From contig NZ_VTSR01000002.1 of the NCBI RefSeq assembly GCF_008329715.1, positions 143,578 to 207,577 on the forward strand: 64,000 bases of DNA. Reading direction: 5' to 3'. Position numbers and translations under genes: made by a program. Shown piece by piece: positions 7,199 through 15,592 of this stretch. Within the stretch, counting starts at the first letter, position 1. Every line of letters begins with the position of its first letter. The notes under the pieces were generated by a model. That model was given only the letters and a program-made list of their open reading frames with translations. It did not search any database and had not been told where the DNA came from. This DNA comes from Gimesia chilikensis (GTDB taxonomy: Bacteria; Planctomycetota; Planctomycetia; Planctomycetales; Planctomycetaceae).

Positions 7199-8626
7199 CT
7201 ACTTTTGTGGCGGGAGTTCCAGTTTTTCAAAGCGGAGCTCAATCGGTGCTGCAGTGATCAGCGTCGGTGCCAGGTAAGTAAACTGATCGGGACGCGCAGT
7301 CGCCGGCAGTCCTGTGAAACGATAGAGCACGCCAATTTTTCCTGTGCTCTCAAGAGTCGTCTGTGAGGAACCTTCGAGCCAGAATTTTTTCCCCCGCGCA
7401 TCCTCCAGATAGGCCCGGTTGTGGTAAATCCAGGTGCGATGCGACTCAAACGCAGGCCCGCCATAATCGTAGCTCAGGGCGATTCGTACATTGAGATCCT
7501 GACTGTCGGGCAACTGCTTTCGCTCGACGTCGACGAGTTCGACCGATACATTGCCCCGTCGACGGACTGCTCCCTGAGAAGTGGAGAGATCGCGAAACGT
7601 AATCGGCAGGGTTTCTGCAGCCAGTTCCATCTCCAGGTTACCATGCACGCGTACCGCCTGTGGAAGTTTTCCCCGCTTCAGAATCCACTGCATCGTAATG
7701 TTCAGATTTTTGCCCCCCTCTCCCAGCGGGAGTTCATATTTCGCGCCGGGATTAAAAGGAGGCAGCCTGGTTCCCGTCGTTCCCGCTGCTTGCAGCCTGC
7801 GAGCGGCATAACTCAAAAACAGTGGTCGTAAACGGGGCTCGACCTGAATGCGAAATGTGATGCGGAGCAGATCCTGGTTCTCACTCCCTGCCAGAGGACG
7901 CGTCAGCAGGCGTTCTGCTGTAATCCGGAAGGGTCCATCATAACAGACTGCGGGATCAGAGGCGGTCTTGGATTCTGATGAGGCACGCGGTTCGAAGTGG
8001 ATTTGATCACGAGGACCATTAATCTGATAGGTTACCGGCACCTTGTGAGTTACTTCATCAACGGCTTGCCAGAACGGTGTCGCGATAAAACGAACATCAA
8101 TCTGCTGCTTCAGCTGTGGTTCGGATAACCGGGTCCAGTCCAGCTGATTATCCGTCTGTTTCATGATCGTCTGCAGGATCTGTTGTAATGAATAATGCCC
8201 CTCTAGATTAACCTGGGAGGCTTTGATTGATTCCCGGGCCGCCTGTTTCTCGATCTGCAGGCGAATCCGTTGTAGCGCCTCGCGTACGGATGGGCTGGCG
8301 ACCAGTTCGGGAGCCGGGAGCAGGTTCAATACCGGCTTGCCCAATTCAACCATCGTCAGTTCGGCCCGCTGTCGCACCATTCGCTGATTATCATCCAGCT
8401 GTCGAATCAGTTCTTCTACCTGTTTTCTGTTTGTGGCTTGTTGTTCGCTGGCAGGAGACTCTGGTGGGGCAGACAGTGTGACAGACGTCAGACTCAATAC
8501 AGCAAGCAGGCATAAACCATTAATCTGGAAGTTGGTCGTGCAGGAACGGTACACGGGGCTGCTTTCTATATAAGGACAAGAGTCGAAGAGATCGTAATAG
8601 TCATAAACGCATTGGCTACTCTTCAT
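7199..8626 (-). CDS. Secreted hypothetical protein, 475 residues
   Basis: I do not recognise a named family. A hydrophobic stretch (INGLCLLAVLSLTSVTLSA, about residues 35-53) looks like a signal peptide. A helical segment follows (VEELIRQLDDNQRMVRQRAELTMVELG), like a single HEAT-type repeat. Then comes a stretch beginning SLQQILQTIMKQT that resembles the short N-terminal domains of secretin-like proteins, and then a long beta-rich half. The listed ATG at 8626 puts 34 polar residues before the signal. A GTG at 8554 would give a conventional signal peptide and may be the true start. The gene faces away from the DUF1570 gene, so the two are divergent. Confidence 0.75.
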   Translation of the reverse strand: MKSSQCVYDYYDLFDSCPYIESSPVYRSCTTNFQINGLCLLAVLSLTSVTLSAPPESPASEQQATNRKQVEELIRQLDDNQRMVRQRAELTMVELGKPVLNLLPAPELVASPSVREALQRIRLQIEKQAARESIKASQVNLEGHYSLQQILQTIMKQTDNQLDWTRLSEPQLKQQIDVRFIATPFWQAVDEVTHKVPVTYQINGPRDQIHFEPRASSESKTASDPAVCYDGPFRITAERLLTRPLAGSENQDLLRITFRIQVEPRLRPLFLSYAARRLQAAGTTGTRLPPFNPGAKYELPLGEGGKNLNITMQWILKRGKLPQAVRVHGNLEMELAAETLPITFRDLSTSQGAVRRRGNVSVELVDVERKQLPDSQDLNVRIALSYDYGGPAFESHRTWIYHNRAYLEDARGKKFWLEGSSQTTLESTGKIGVLYRFTGLPATARPDQFTYLAPTLITAAPIELRFEKLELPPQK

Positions 8627-8847
8627 TGTAACTGTTGGTCGGATGGTGAAAATGCCGGAAATCGAGATTCACCAGAACGAGTATCAGTTAAAACCGGTAC
8701 CTTCCTTGCAGTTTGACAGCAAATTTGTACTCACAGTCGCCGATGTTGATTTTTCGCAGCCTGTCCGCCAGACAGGTATTATACTTTCAACAGGACGTTA
8801 CTCATCACTCCCCCCGCCAGCCTGTCGTCTGACTTAAGGCCCGATTA

Positions 8848-10038
8848 ATGTCAACCTGCCTGCAATCATTCCTGTTCTGTCTCAGAGGCGTCAGTCTCTT
8901 CTGCCTGCTGGCAGTACCTGTCTGCGCCAAACCTCCTTCCCTGATCGAACTTAAGACCGAAGACCAGGTATTCACCGGAAAATCTCTGATTCATGACCAC
9001 GATGTGAGCTGGATGGTCGATCAGACGGGCATGTTGTCAGAAGTTCCTTTGAAAAAAGTAACCTCGTTCCGCAGGGTATCATCCGAGTTTCAAACGCTTT
9101 CTCTTTCCGAGATGAAAAAACAACTACAGGACGAATTCGGTCCCCTGTTTGAAGTCACGACGACCCGGCATTACCTGGTGTGTGCCCCACGCGGAAAAGC
9201 ACGCGCCTATGCTAACGTGTTTGAAGAGCTATATCAGTCGTTCAGTCATTACTTCGCCTTGCGTGGCTACCAGGTGAAAACTCCTGAATTCATGATGGTG
9301 GCGGTGATCTTTCCGGATCAGCAGCAGTTCTTCGAATACTGTCGCAAAGATGGTGTCCGCGCTGGTCAGGGTTTACTGGGTTACTATCACCCTTATACAA
9401 ACCGGACGGCGCTGTTCGACCAGAGTGCAGCTCCCACAGTCGGAGAACTGGAACAGACGCAGAGCGGCACACAACTCACGTATTCCCGAATCTCAAACAG
9501 CGGCAAGAATCTGACCGAGGCACTACGGGATACCATGATCCATGAAGCGACGCATCAGCTTGCCTTCAATACCGGTCTTCACTCGCGAATTGGCGATAAT
9601 CCCCGCTGGGTTGTAGAAGGCCTGGCGACTACTTTCGAGTCCGACGAGCTCCGTTCCCATACGGGAGGCAAAGCGGACTCCACTTCCCGCATCAACCGCG
9701 ATCGGCTGATCTGGTTCATGAATTATTCCCGGAGCCGACGCAAACAGGATTCCCTGCGTTCCTTCATCCGGGAAGATAAGTTATTTAAAACTTCGACACT
9801 GGATGCGTACGCTGAATCCTGGGCACTCACCTTTTTTTTGGTGGAAACACAACCGGCCCGCTATGCACGCTACCTGAAACAGGTTGCCCAGCGCGATCCA
9901 CTTAAACCGTATACCGCAGATGCACGGGAGCGGGATTTTCAGCAGGCGTTTAAAACGAATCTGCGTTCACTCGAAGTCGACTACTTAAAATTTATGGACC
10001 AACTCGCAGAGAGCCTGGTCAAACAGAGTCATCCCTGA
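8848..10038 (+). CDS. DUF1570 family protein, candidate secreted metallopeptidase
   Basis: The 396-residue protein begins with a signal peptide (VSLFCLLAVPVCA, cleaved near residue 27). It ends with the DUF1570 domain: HEATHQ at residues 232-237 gives the HExxH zinc motif, and WVVEGLATTFE places Glu257 where gluzincins have their third ligand. A serine/arginine-rich region and a helical tail follow. The N-terminal 70 residues read as a small beta domain that may be an adaptor. The metal site looks complete, so peptidase activity outside the cytoplasm is plausible but not demonstrated for the family. Nine more bases separate its end from the convergent actin-like gene. Confidence 0.83.
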   Translation: MSTCLQSFLFCLRGVSLFCLLAVPVCAKPPSLIELKTEDQVFTGKSLIHDHDVSWMVDQTGMLSEVPLKKVTSFRRVSSEFQTLSLSEMKKQLQDEFGPLFEVTTTRHYLVCAPRGKARAYANVFEELYQSFSHYFALRGYQVKTPEFMMVAVIFPDQQQFFEYCRKDGVRAGQGLLGYYHPYTNRTALFDQSAAPTVGELEQTQSGTQLTYSRISNSGKNLTEALRDTMIHEATHQLAFNTGLHSRIGDNPRWVVEGLATTFESDELRSHTGGKADSTSRINRDRLIWFMNYSRSRRKQDSLRSFIREDKLFKTSTLDAYAESWALTFFLVETQPARYARYLKQVAQRDPLKPYTADARERDFQQAFKTNLRSLEVDYLKFMDQLAESLVKQSHP

Positions 10039-10050
10039 TTCTCGTCTCAA

Positions 10051-11073
10051 TCAGGCAGCCTGGGCGGAAGATTCTTCTTCCATCGCGGCGATAACCAGTG
10101 CGCCACGGATAATTGCATCAGCGGCATCCGGAATACAGACGACCTGTTGCGAGTCGAACTGAATCTCACGGCTGTTTAAATGCTGAGCCAGTAATTCTCC
10201 CAGTCCGTTAACCGTAGCCAGTTCGCCCAGGTAGATCACGGGCAGTGTGGCCAGTGTGGACGTGTAGGCCTGAATGGATTCCATCTGGGAAACGAACTGA
10301 TCCAGCAGACTGTCGAGCAGGCTGTCGTACCAGCTGGAGATGGCAGACGGGCTGGAGAGGTAGGGGCTCAGACTGACTTCCGGGCTGAGACGTTTATCTC
10401 GGGCACCTGCCAGATCAGGAACCATTTCTCCATCCGGATTCCTGGTCAGCAGCTTGTAGGCATGGGCCAGTTGTTCGTCCATCCATTCACTGCCATACGG
10501 GGTCGACTGACGCGCCACGACACGGCTTTGATGGATCAGCCCAATCTCGGAGTGTGAGTGTCCCAGATAAACGACATATCCCGAGAATCGCGAGGCGGCT
10601 GGCAGCGAAGACAACCCTGCAGCCAGGGTGATCGTCGTCGCGAATGGTTTATAACCCTGCAGGGCGATTAACTGAGACACCAGTTTCGATAACGCTGATG
10701 TAGACGTCGATCCCGGCGTGATGAAAGCACAGTGCTCCCCGGTTGTCCGAGACCGCGGCAGTACTGACTGAATCAACGTAGAGAGTAATTGACGATGAAC
10801 GGGATCGTTCAGCACCAGTTCTCCCTGTTCGATCAGAGGCAGCAGCTCAAGATTGGAGAAACGAGAGATCTTTCCCGCCTGCTCCCCGGGGATGATTAGA
10901 GTCCCTTCTGAAAACAGGAAGGGTACGGACAGACGTTGCAGCAACTGGCGGTTCTCGTTGCAATCATCCATGACGGCATAAGCCGTATCGATGGAACGCC
11001 GCGTCAGCTTAAACTGTTCATTGTTTTGTAAGGTTCGCAGGCAGATCGAGCCTGTCAGTAAGGCACTACTCAT
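10051..11073 (-). CDS. Divergent actin/MreB-like protein with degenerate nucleotide site
   Basis: The 340-residue product aligns by eye with the second half of MreB-type actins. CAFITPGSTSTSALSKLV (115-132) sits where MreB has its VPSG strand and helix. GYVVYLGHSHSEIGLI (165-180) replaces the phosphate-2 motif, and the usual VVDIGGGT becomes VVYLGHSH. TPYGSEWMDEQL (191-202) matches the following GGDEMDE block. VIYLGELATVNGLGELL (279-295) matches the adenosine motif. The catalytic Asp and most glycines are lost, so ATP hydrolysis is doubtful. The N-terminal phosphate-1 motif is not clear. Its start codon overlaps the stop of the upstream membrane-protein gene (ATGA), so the two are translationally coupled. 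Confidence 0.6.
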   Translation of the reverse strand: MSSALLTGSICLRTLQNNEQFKLTRRSIDTAYAVMDDCNENRQLLQRLSVPFLFSEGTLIIPGEQAGKISRFSNLELLPLIEQGELVLNDPVHRQLLSTLIQSVLPRSRTTGEHCAFITPGSTSTSALSKLVSQLIALQGYKPFATTITLAAGLSSLPAASRFSGYVVYLGHSHSEIGLIHQSRVVARQSTPYGSEWMDEQLAHAYKLLTRNPDGEMVPDLAGARDKRLSPEVSLSPYLSSPSAISSWYDSLLDSLLDQFVSQMESIQAYTSTLATLPVIYLGELATVNGLGELLAQHLNSREIQFDSQQVVCIPDAADAIIRGALVIAAMEEESSAQAA

Positions 11074-12902
11074 TTGGGCATGACTCCCTGTACGGCCTGA
11101 AGAACCCGATCAAGAATACTGCTCTGCTCTGTTTTCTTCTCTGAACCTGCTGGAGTTTTTCCTGGGGCACCTGTATGAGGACGGGGTGGTGCCGCAGGAA
11201 CTTCGTTGTCTTTGTTATTCCCGGGATGAGAACGATCAAAGCGGAACGTCGGTGCTTTCAGTTTTTTCTCATCTGTTTTGCGCACAGGATCCGGCACCGG
11301 CGGTGGAGATGTGTCGTGGCCTGCTGCCACTTTCGTATCCGGCGTTTTCTGTTTCAGGAAATGCGGACCTTTGAGAGCTTCGGCCTGATCGATGCGTCCT
11401 TTTTTACTTTGATGACGTCCGTAGATTAATGTCTGTGTCGGAATCTGAGGCGTTTCATCAATCACGGGAATCTGCTTCTCCAGAATCTGCTCCAGCAATG
11501 ACTTTTCGGGCAGGGGAGGCAGTTCGTCCCAGTTGGTGATGATCGCCGCCGGTTCCGATGATGTCTGTTCCTTTACTTCCTGTTTCACAGATACCTGTTC
11601 TTCTTCGGAAACTTCTGATTCGAGCTCAGTCTGCTCTGAGTGTTCCTGGGGGAAGACCGGTTTCTTTCGCAGGTATTTCCAGAGAGCGAATGCGACTCCG
11701 GCCAGCAGCAGAAATCCGGTTCCCGGCGGCCAGAAGCCAGCTTCGTCTTCATCATATTCGATTTCCGATTTCGGAAGCTCATCGTCGAGCAGAGTCTGTA
11801 CGTCATCTTTGGGAGCTTCAGGAGCCCGGCCCAGGTCCAGATTGGGAACGGAAGAGCCAGCAGACTTCTGCTCAACCTCATCTGCATGATGATGTTCGGA
11901 ATGAGACTCTTCTTTCTCTGAAGCAGCCCCCAGCGGATTCGGGATCGCAGCTAAAGTCGCTGAAGTCTGTTGCAACAGTGGACCATTGAGCTGCAGCGGT
12001 TTCTGTTCGGGTTCTTCAGTCTGCTGCTCTTGAGCAGGAGTTTCCTCTTCCGGATGAGTGACCTGACGAGGAGTTATGGAAGCTTCCTGATCCAGAGGAG
12101 TCGCGTTACGGAAACGTGAATCGTTGGCAGAGATCGAACTTGGAGCAGATGTCTGCCGATGGAGACGAGCCCCGGCTGCAGCAGAATTTTGTAATGGTCG
12201 CGGCGTCGGTAAAGAGCGGGGGACCAGCGAAAGATTCATCGATTGAGGTGCACCCAGAACCAGTACCGTACCCGATTCGAAGCGGGTGGTCAGCTTTCTG
12301 GTTTTGAATTGCGCCTGTGCCCGACGACGTTCGGGGGGAATAATTTTGATGGATTCTGACATCGCTGCATACTGCTCGACCGGCTGTCGCAGACAACGCA
12401 AGATGCTGGCCAGATCAGCGATTTCGGCAGGTACCCCAAACACAATCGGGTAGTCGCGTAAATTCAGAATGGCAATCTGAACCAGGCCTCGTGAAGCAGA
12501 TGATTGTGACGTTTCTGAACCCGTGTTGTCTTCGATCAGATTCGCAGATGATTTCACGGCGATCAAAACATCACCCTGCATCAGAGGCAGATCCATCTCT
12601 GGTGAATAGAAGATTTCCTGGCTGATGCGGCCGCCACGAACAATGCGAATCAATCCTGATGCCTGGGGTGTCATTCCCCCTGCACCGGTGATGACCGCGT
12701 TCATGTTCAGTTCAGAACTGTTGACTTCATAAGCAGCACACCGGTTGAATTCGCCCAACAGCCCGATCACGGCTTTCTGCTGCGTGGGGGACTCGGTCAA
12801 TTCCAGATTGCGAAAGACGGTCTGCGCACGAGTGACGTTGCAGGCTCCTGATAGCAGAGCGAGCATCAAAGCTGCGAACAAAACCTTGTGCCAGCGGTAC
12901 AT
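11070..12902 (-). CDS. Single-pass membrane protein coupled to the actin-like gene
   Basis: I chose the ATG at 12902, which has AAGGA nine bases upstream and begins with a signal peptide (MYRWHKVLFAALMLALLSGA); an ATG at 12998 would add 32 residues. The 610-residue product has an exported domain of about 230 residues, where GDVLIAVKSS and DYPIVFGVPAEIADLASIL weakly recall SLBB-type folds of polysaccharide exporters. A Ser/Pro/Glu/Gln-rich linker follows, then one membrane helix near residues 393-411 (GTGFLLLAGVAFALWKYLRKK), then a charged and proline-rich cytoplasmic tail of about 200 residues. That tail would face the coupled actin-like protein. No family is recognised with confidence. Confidence 0.7.
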   Translation of the reverse strand: MYRWHKVLFAALMLALLSGACNVTRAQTVFRNLELTESPTQQKAVIGLLGEFNRCAAYEVNSSELNMNAVITGAGGMTPQASGLIRIVRGGRISQEIFYSPEMDLPLMQGDVLIAVKSSANLIEDNTGSETSQSSASRGLVQIAILNLRDYPIVFGVPAEIADLASILRCLRQPVEQYAAMSESIKIIPPERRRAQAQFKTRKLTTRFESGTVLVLGAPQSMNLSLVPRSLPTPRPLQNSAAAGARLHRQTSAPSSISANDSRFRNATPLDQEASITPRQVTHPEEETPAQEQQTEEPEQKPLQLNGPLLQQTSATLAAIPNPLGAASEKEESHSEHHHADEVEQKSAGSSVPNLDLGRAPEAPKDDVQTLLDDELPKSEIEYDEDEAGFWPPGTGFLLLAGVAFALWKYLRKKPVFPQEHSEQTELESEVSEEEQVSVKQEVKEQTSSEPAAIITNWDELPPLPEKSLLEQILEKQIPVIDETPQIPTQTLIYGRHQSKKGRIDQAEALKGPHFLKQKTPDTKVAAGHDTSPPPVPDPVRKTDEKKLKAPTFRFDRSHPGNNKDNEVPAAPPRPHTGAPGKTPAGSEKKTEQSSILDRVLQAVQGVMPK

Positions 12903-13297
12903 CCGGCGATCCTTACTGTCAGTGGGAGAGTCAGACGATACGGCAATGAAATGCGTAGAGAGAGCCGTACAATCATTAAAATCGGCATAAACTAACATGC
13001 GCCATCAGTCAAAATCCGGTTTTCCGGGGAAAACCACAAGATCAGAGGTCCTTGATGAATTCAATTAAGTATTGATTTATCAGTCACTTGAATCGATTCC
13101 CTGAATCAGGGATCACGACCTGTGATCTCAAAATGCCACCAATTTCGTGAGGGCTATTGATTCCAAGTCAATTCTGATATTGCTAGGATGAACCCGTGAG
13201 GAAAACGAAATTCAGATCCCTGGTTCCTGGTTTCGGACTTTGTGCTCATTCACGCTCTTTTCCAGGGTCATGCTGATTTGATGGGACCAGTCTGTTG
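12903..13297. other. Intergenic region with paired palindromes
   Basis: No gene is supported between the divergent membrane-protein and DtxR-type genes. Two short palindromes stand side by side: TCCCTGAATCAGGGA at 13098-13112, and GATCAC at 13111-13116 pairing with GTGATC at 13122-13127. They may be operator sites for the regulator encoded next to them; this is inferred from position. Confidence 0.45.
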
Positions 13298-13978
13298 GTG
13301 AACGCAACTAGTTTAACAGTCGAGAATTATCTAAAAGCGATCCTGCAGATCAGTCTCCAGTCCGGTTCGGAATGGATCAGCACCGGAGAACTGGCCCGCT
13401 ACATGGACGTTGCTCCCGGAACCGTCACCAGTATGCTCAAAACTCTGAAGCAGTCTAAGCTGGTGGAATATCGACCCTACGAAGGCGCCAGCCTGACTGA
13501 GGCCGGTAAGCATTCCGCGATTCGCGTCCTCAGACGACACCGTCTGATCGAACTGTTCCTGTTTCAGACATTGAAGCTGACCTGGGATCAGATTCATGCG
13601 GAAGCCGAAAACATGGAGCACGCGGTCAGCGACTTTCTCGTGGACCATATCGACGAATATCTGGGCTTCCCGGAAGCCGATCCGCATGGCGATCCTATTC
13701 CGTCGATCGACGGTCGGATGCGGCGGGCCTATCCGAACCTGACCACCCTCGCGGCGTGTCAACCTGGTACACACGTCAAGATCGTTCAGGTCACCGATCA
13801 GGAAACCGAGTTTTTACGTTTTCTCTCCCGCTCCGGGTTACAGCTCGGATCGCAGGGAGTCGTCAAAGAGAAAAACAGCGAGGCAGGAATTGTTGTCTCG
13901 GAATGGAACGGACAGACGCTCTCCATGGGAGTCCATGTTGCTGAGAACGTCAAAGTTGTTCCTGTGGAAGCAGCTTAA
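13298..13978 (+). CDS. DtxR-family metal-dependent transcriptional regulator
   Basis: The 226-residue product has the DtxR/MntR/IdeR layout. A winged helix occupies the N-terminus (LTVENYLKAILQIS, then ISTGELARYMDVAPGTVTSMLKTLKQSKLVEY). The metal-binding dimerisation helices follow (LRRHRLIELFLFQTLKLTWDQIHAEAENMEHAVSD, with the typical His and Glu positions). An SH3-like FeoA domain closes the protein (HVKIVQVTDQE to VVPVEAA). Such proteins repress iron or manganese genes when metal is bound. The start is either a GTG at 13298 or a TTG at 13295. The next gene, purB, is unlikely to be its regulatory target, and no metal transporter is nearby. Confidence 0.88.
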   Translation: MNATSLTVENYLKAILQISLQSGSEWISTGELARYMDVAPGTVTSMLKTLKQSKLVEYRPYEGASLTEAGKHSAIRVLRRHRLIELFLFQTLKLTWDQIHAEAENMEHAVSDFLVDHIDEYLGFPEADPHGDPIPSIDGRMRRAYPNLTTLAACQPGTHVKIVQVTDQETEFLRFLSRSGLQLGSQGVVKEKNSEAGIVVSEWNGQTLSMGVHVAENVKVVPVEAA

Positions 13979-14070
13979 TTGGAATCAGGCTGCTGGTGCT
14001 AACAGAAACTGAGTGAACGACTGGCTGACACAGTTCAGGCCGGTTCACACTGCTGAAGAAAGAGAAGAAA

Positions 14071-15501
14071 TTGAGTCACCTTACCTACGAAAACCCTTTA
14101 ATCAGTCGTTACGCTTCGAAGGAAATGAGCCAAATCTGGTCGGCTCAGAAAAAGCACTCCACCTGGCGTCGTTTGTGGGTGGCCCTGGCGGAATCACAGC
14201 ACGAAATGGGACTGCCCGTCACCCGGGAGCAGGTCGAATCTCTGAGAGCAGCCGTCGATGATATCGATTTCGAATACGCAGCCAGGGAAGAAAAGAAGCG
14301 ACGTCACGACGTGATGGCGCACGTGCACACTTACGGGGAACGCTGCCCTGACGCACTGTCAATTATCCACCTCGGGGCCACCAGCTGTTTTGTCACTGAC
14401 AACAGCGAATTGATCATGATCCGTGAAAGCCTGGAGCAGATTCGCAAGCGGCTTGTCGCAGTTATCGATCAACTGGCAAAGTTCGCCGCCGAATATCGGG
14501 ACCTGCCCTGCCTCGGGTTTACCCACCTTCAACCTGCCCAGCCGACAACAGTTGGTAAACGGGCTACGCTGTGGTGCTACGATCTGATTCTGGATCTGGA
14601 AGAGATCGAATACCGCATCGAAAAGCTCCGCTTCCGGGGTGTGAAGGGAACAACGGGTACCCAGGCAACGTTTCTGCAACTCTTCAAAGGTGATCATGCG
14701 AAAGTCGACGAACTCGATCGCCGCGTCACGGAAAAGATGGGCTTCAAAGATCGCTATGCAGTCACCGGGCAGACCTATTCACGAAAAGTCGATGCCCAGG
14801 TACTCAGTGCCCTCAGCGGCATTGGTCAGTCGGCGCACAAGGCGGGCAACGATGTACGTATTCTGCAGAACCGCAAAGAACTGGAAGAACCGTTCGAGAA
14901 ACATCAGATTGGTTCGTCTGCCATGGCTTACAAACGCAACCCCATGCGTTCCGAACGCATGTGTTCTCTGGCACGCTTCGCGATCAGCCTGACCGCGAAT
15001 GCGGAAGATACCGCAGCCACCCAGTGGATGGAGCGGACACTGGATGACAGCGCCAACCGTCGACTGTCGCTGCCTCAATCTTTTCTGGCCATTGATGCGG
15101 TGCTGATTCTGTATCGCAACATTGTCGATGGCATGGTCGTCTATCCCAAGGTGATTGAGAAGCATCTCAATGAGGAACTTCCCTTCATGGCGACTGAAGA
15201 GTTCCTGATGGCAGGCGTCGAAGCGGGCGGAGATCGCCAGGATCTTCACGAACGGATCCGCGTGCATAGTCAGGATGCTGGTGCCGAAGTCAAAGTGAAT
15301 GGCGGTCAAAATGATCTGATCGAACGTCTGCAGAAAGATCCGGCTTTTGCCGGCTGCGATCTGGCCAGCGCCCTGGATGCCCGAAAATACATCGGCCGGG
15401 CTCCGGAGCAGGTTGACGCCTTTATCGCGGAAATTGTGGATCCGGTACGGCAGCGGTATCAGGCCGACCTGGATCAGTCAGTTGAGGATCTCAAGGTCTG
15501 A
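14071..15501 (+). CDS. purB: Adenylosuccinate lyase, animal-like type
   Basis: This enzyme cleaves SAICAR and adenylosuccinate in purine synthesis. The 476-residue product carries the fumarate-lyase signature [16 protein letters not shown] near residue 281, the RHDVMAHVH block, the [15 protein letters not shown] segment and [14 protein letters not shown]. Length and these blocks resemble the animal enzyme as I recall it ([34 protein letters not shown]) more than the shorter Bacillus type. The start is a TTG at 14071 preceded by AGAGAAGAAA. It stands alone apart from the regulator upstream. The DUF1501 gene converges on it and a hairpin lies between them. Confidence 0.95.
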   Translation: MSHLTYENPLISRYASKEMSQIWSAQKKHSTWRRLWVALAESQHEMGLPVTREQVESLRAAVDDIDFEYAAREEKKRRHDVMAHVHTYGERCPDALSIIHLGATSCFVTDNSELIMIRESLEQIRKRLVAVIDQLAKFAAEYRDLPCLGFTHLQPAQPTTVGKRATLWCYDLILDLEEIEYRIEKLRFRGVKGTTGTQATFLQLFKGDHAKVDELDRRVTEKMGFKDRYAVTGQTYSRKVDAQVLSALSGIGQSAHKAGNDVRILQNRKELEEPFEKHQIGSSAMAYKRNPMRSERMCSLARFAISLTANAEDTAATQWMERTLDDSANRRLSLPQSFLAIDAVLILYRNIVDGMVVYPKVIEKHLNEELPFMATEEFLMAGVEAGGDRQDLHERIRVHSQDAGAEVKVNGGQNDLIERLQKDPAFAGCDLASALDARKYIGRAPEQVDAFIAEIVDPVRQRYQADLDQSVEDLKV

Positions 15502-15530
15502 AACTCTCTTGAGTCCGCTCTGTTCCCTGT

Positions 15531-15567
15531 GAAAATAAAGACGCCCCGATGGAAGACCATCGGGGCG
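15531..15567 (-). terminator. Intrinsic terminator of the DUF1501 gene
   Basis: CGCCCCGATGG at 15542-15552 pairs with CCATCGGGGCG at 15557-15567 around an AAGA loop. On the minus strand the stem is followed by TCTTTATTTTC, a usable U tract, so it ends the leftward cytochrome and DUF1501 transcript. It may also stop rightward purB transcription, though no T run follows on that strand. Confidence 0.8.
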
Positions 15568-15592
15568 CCTCAGGGACTATAGTAGTGCCTTG

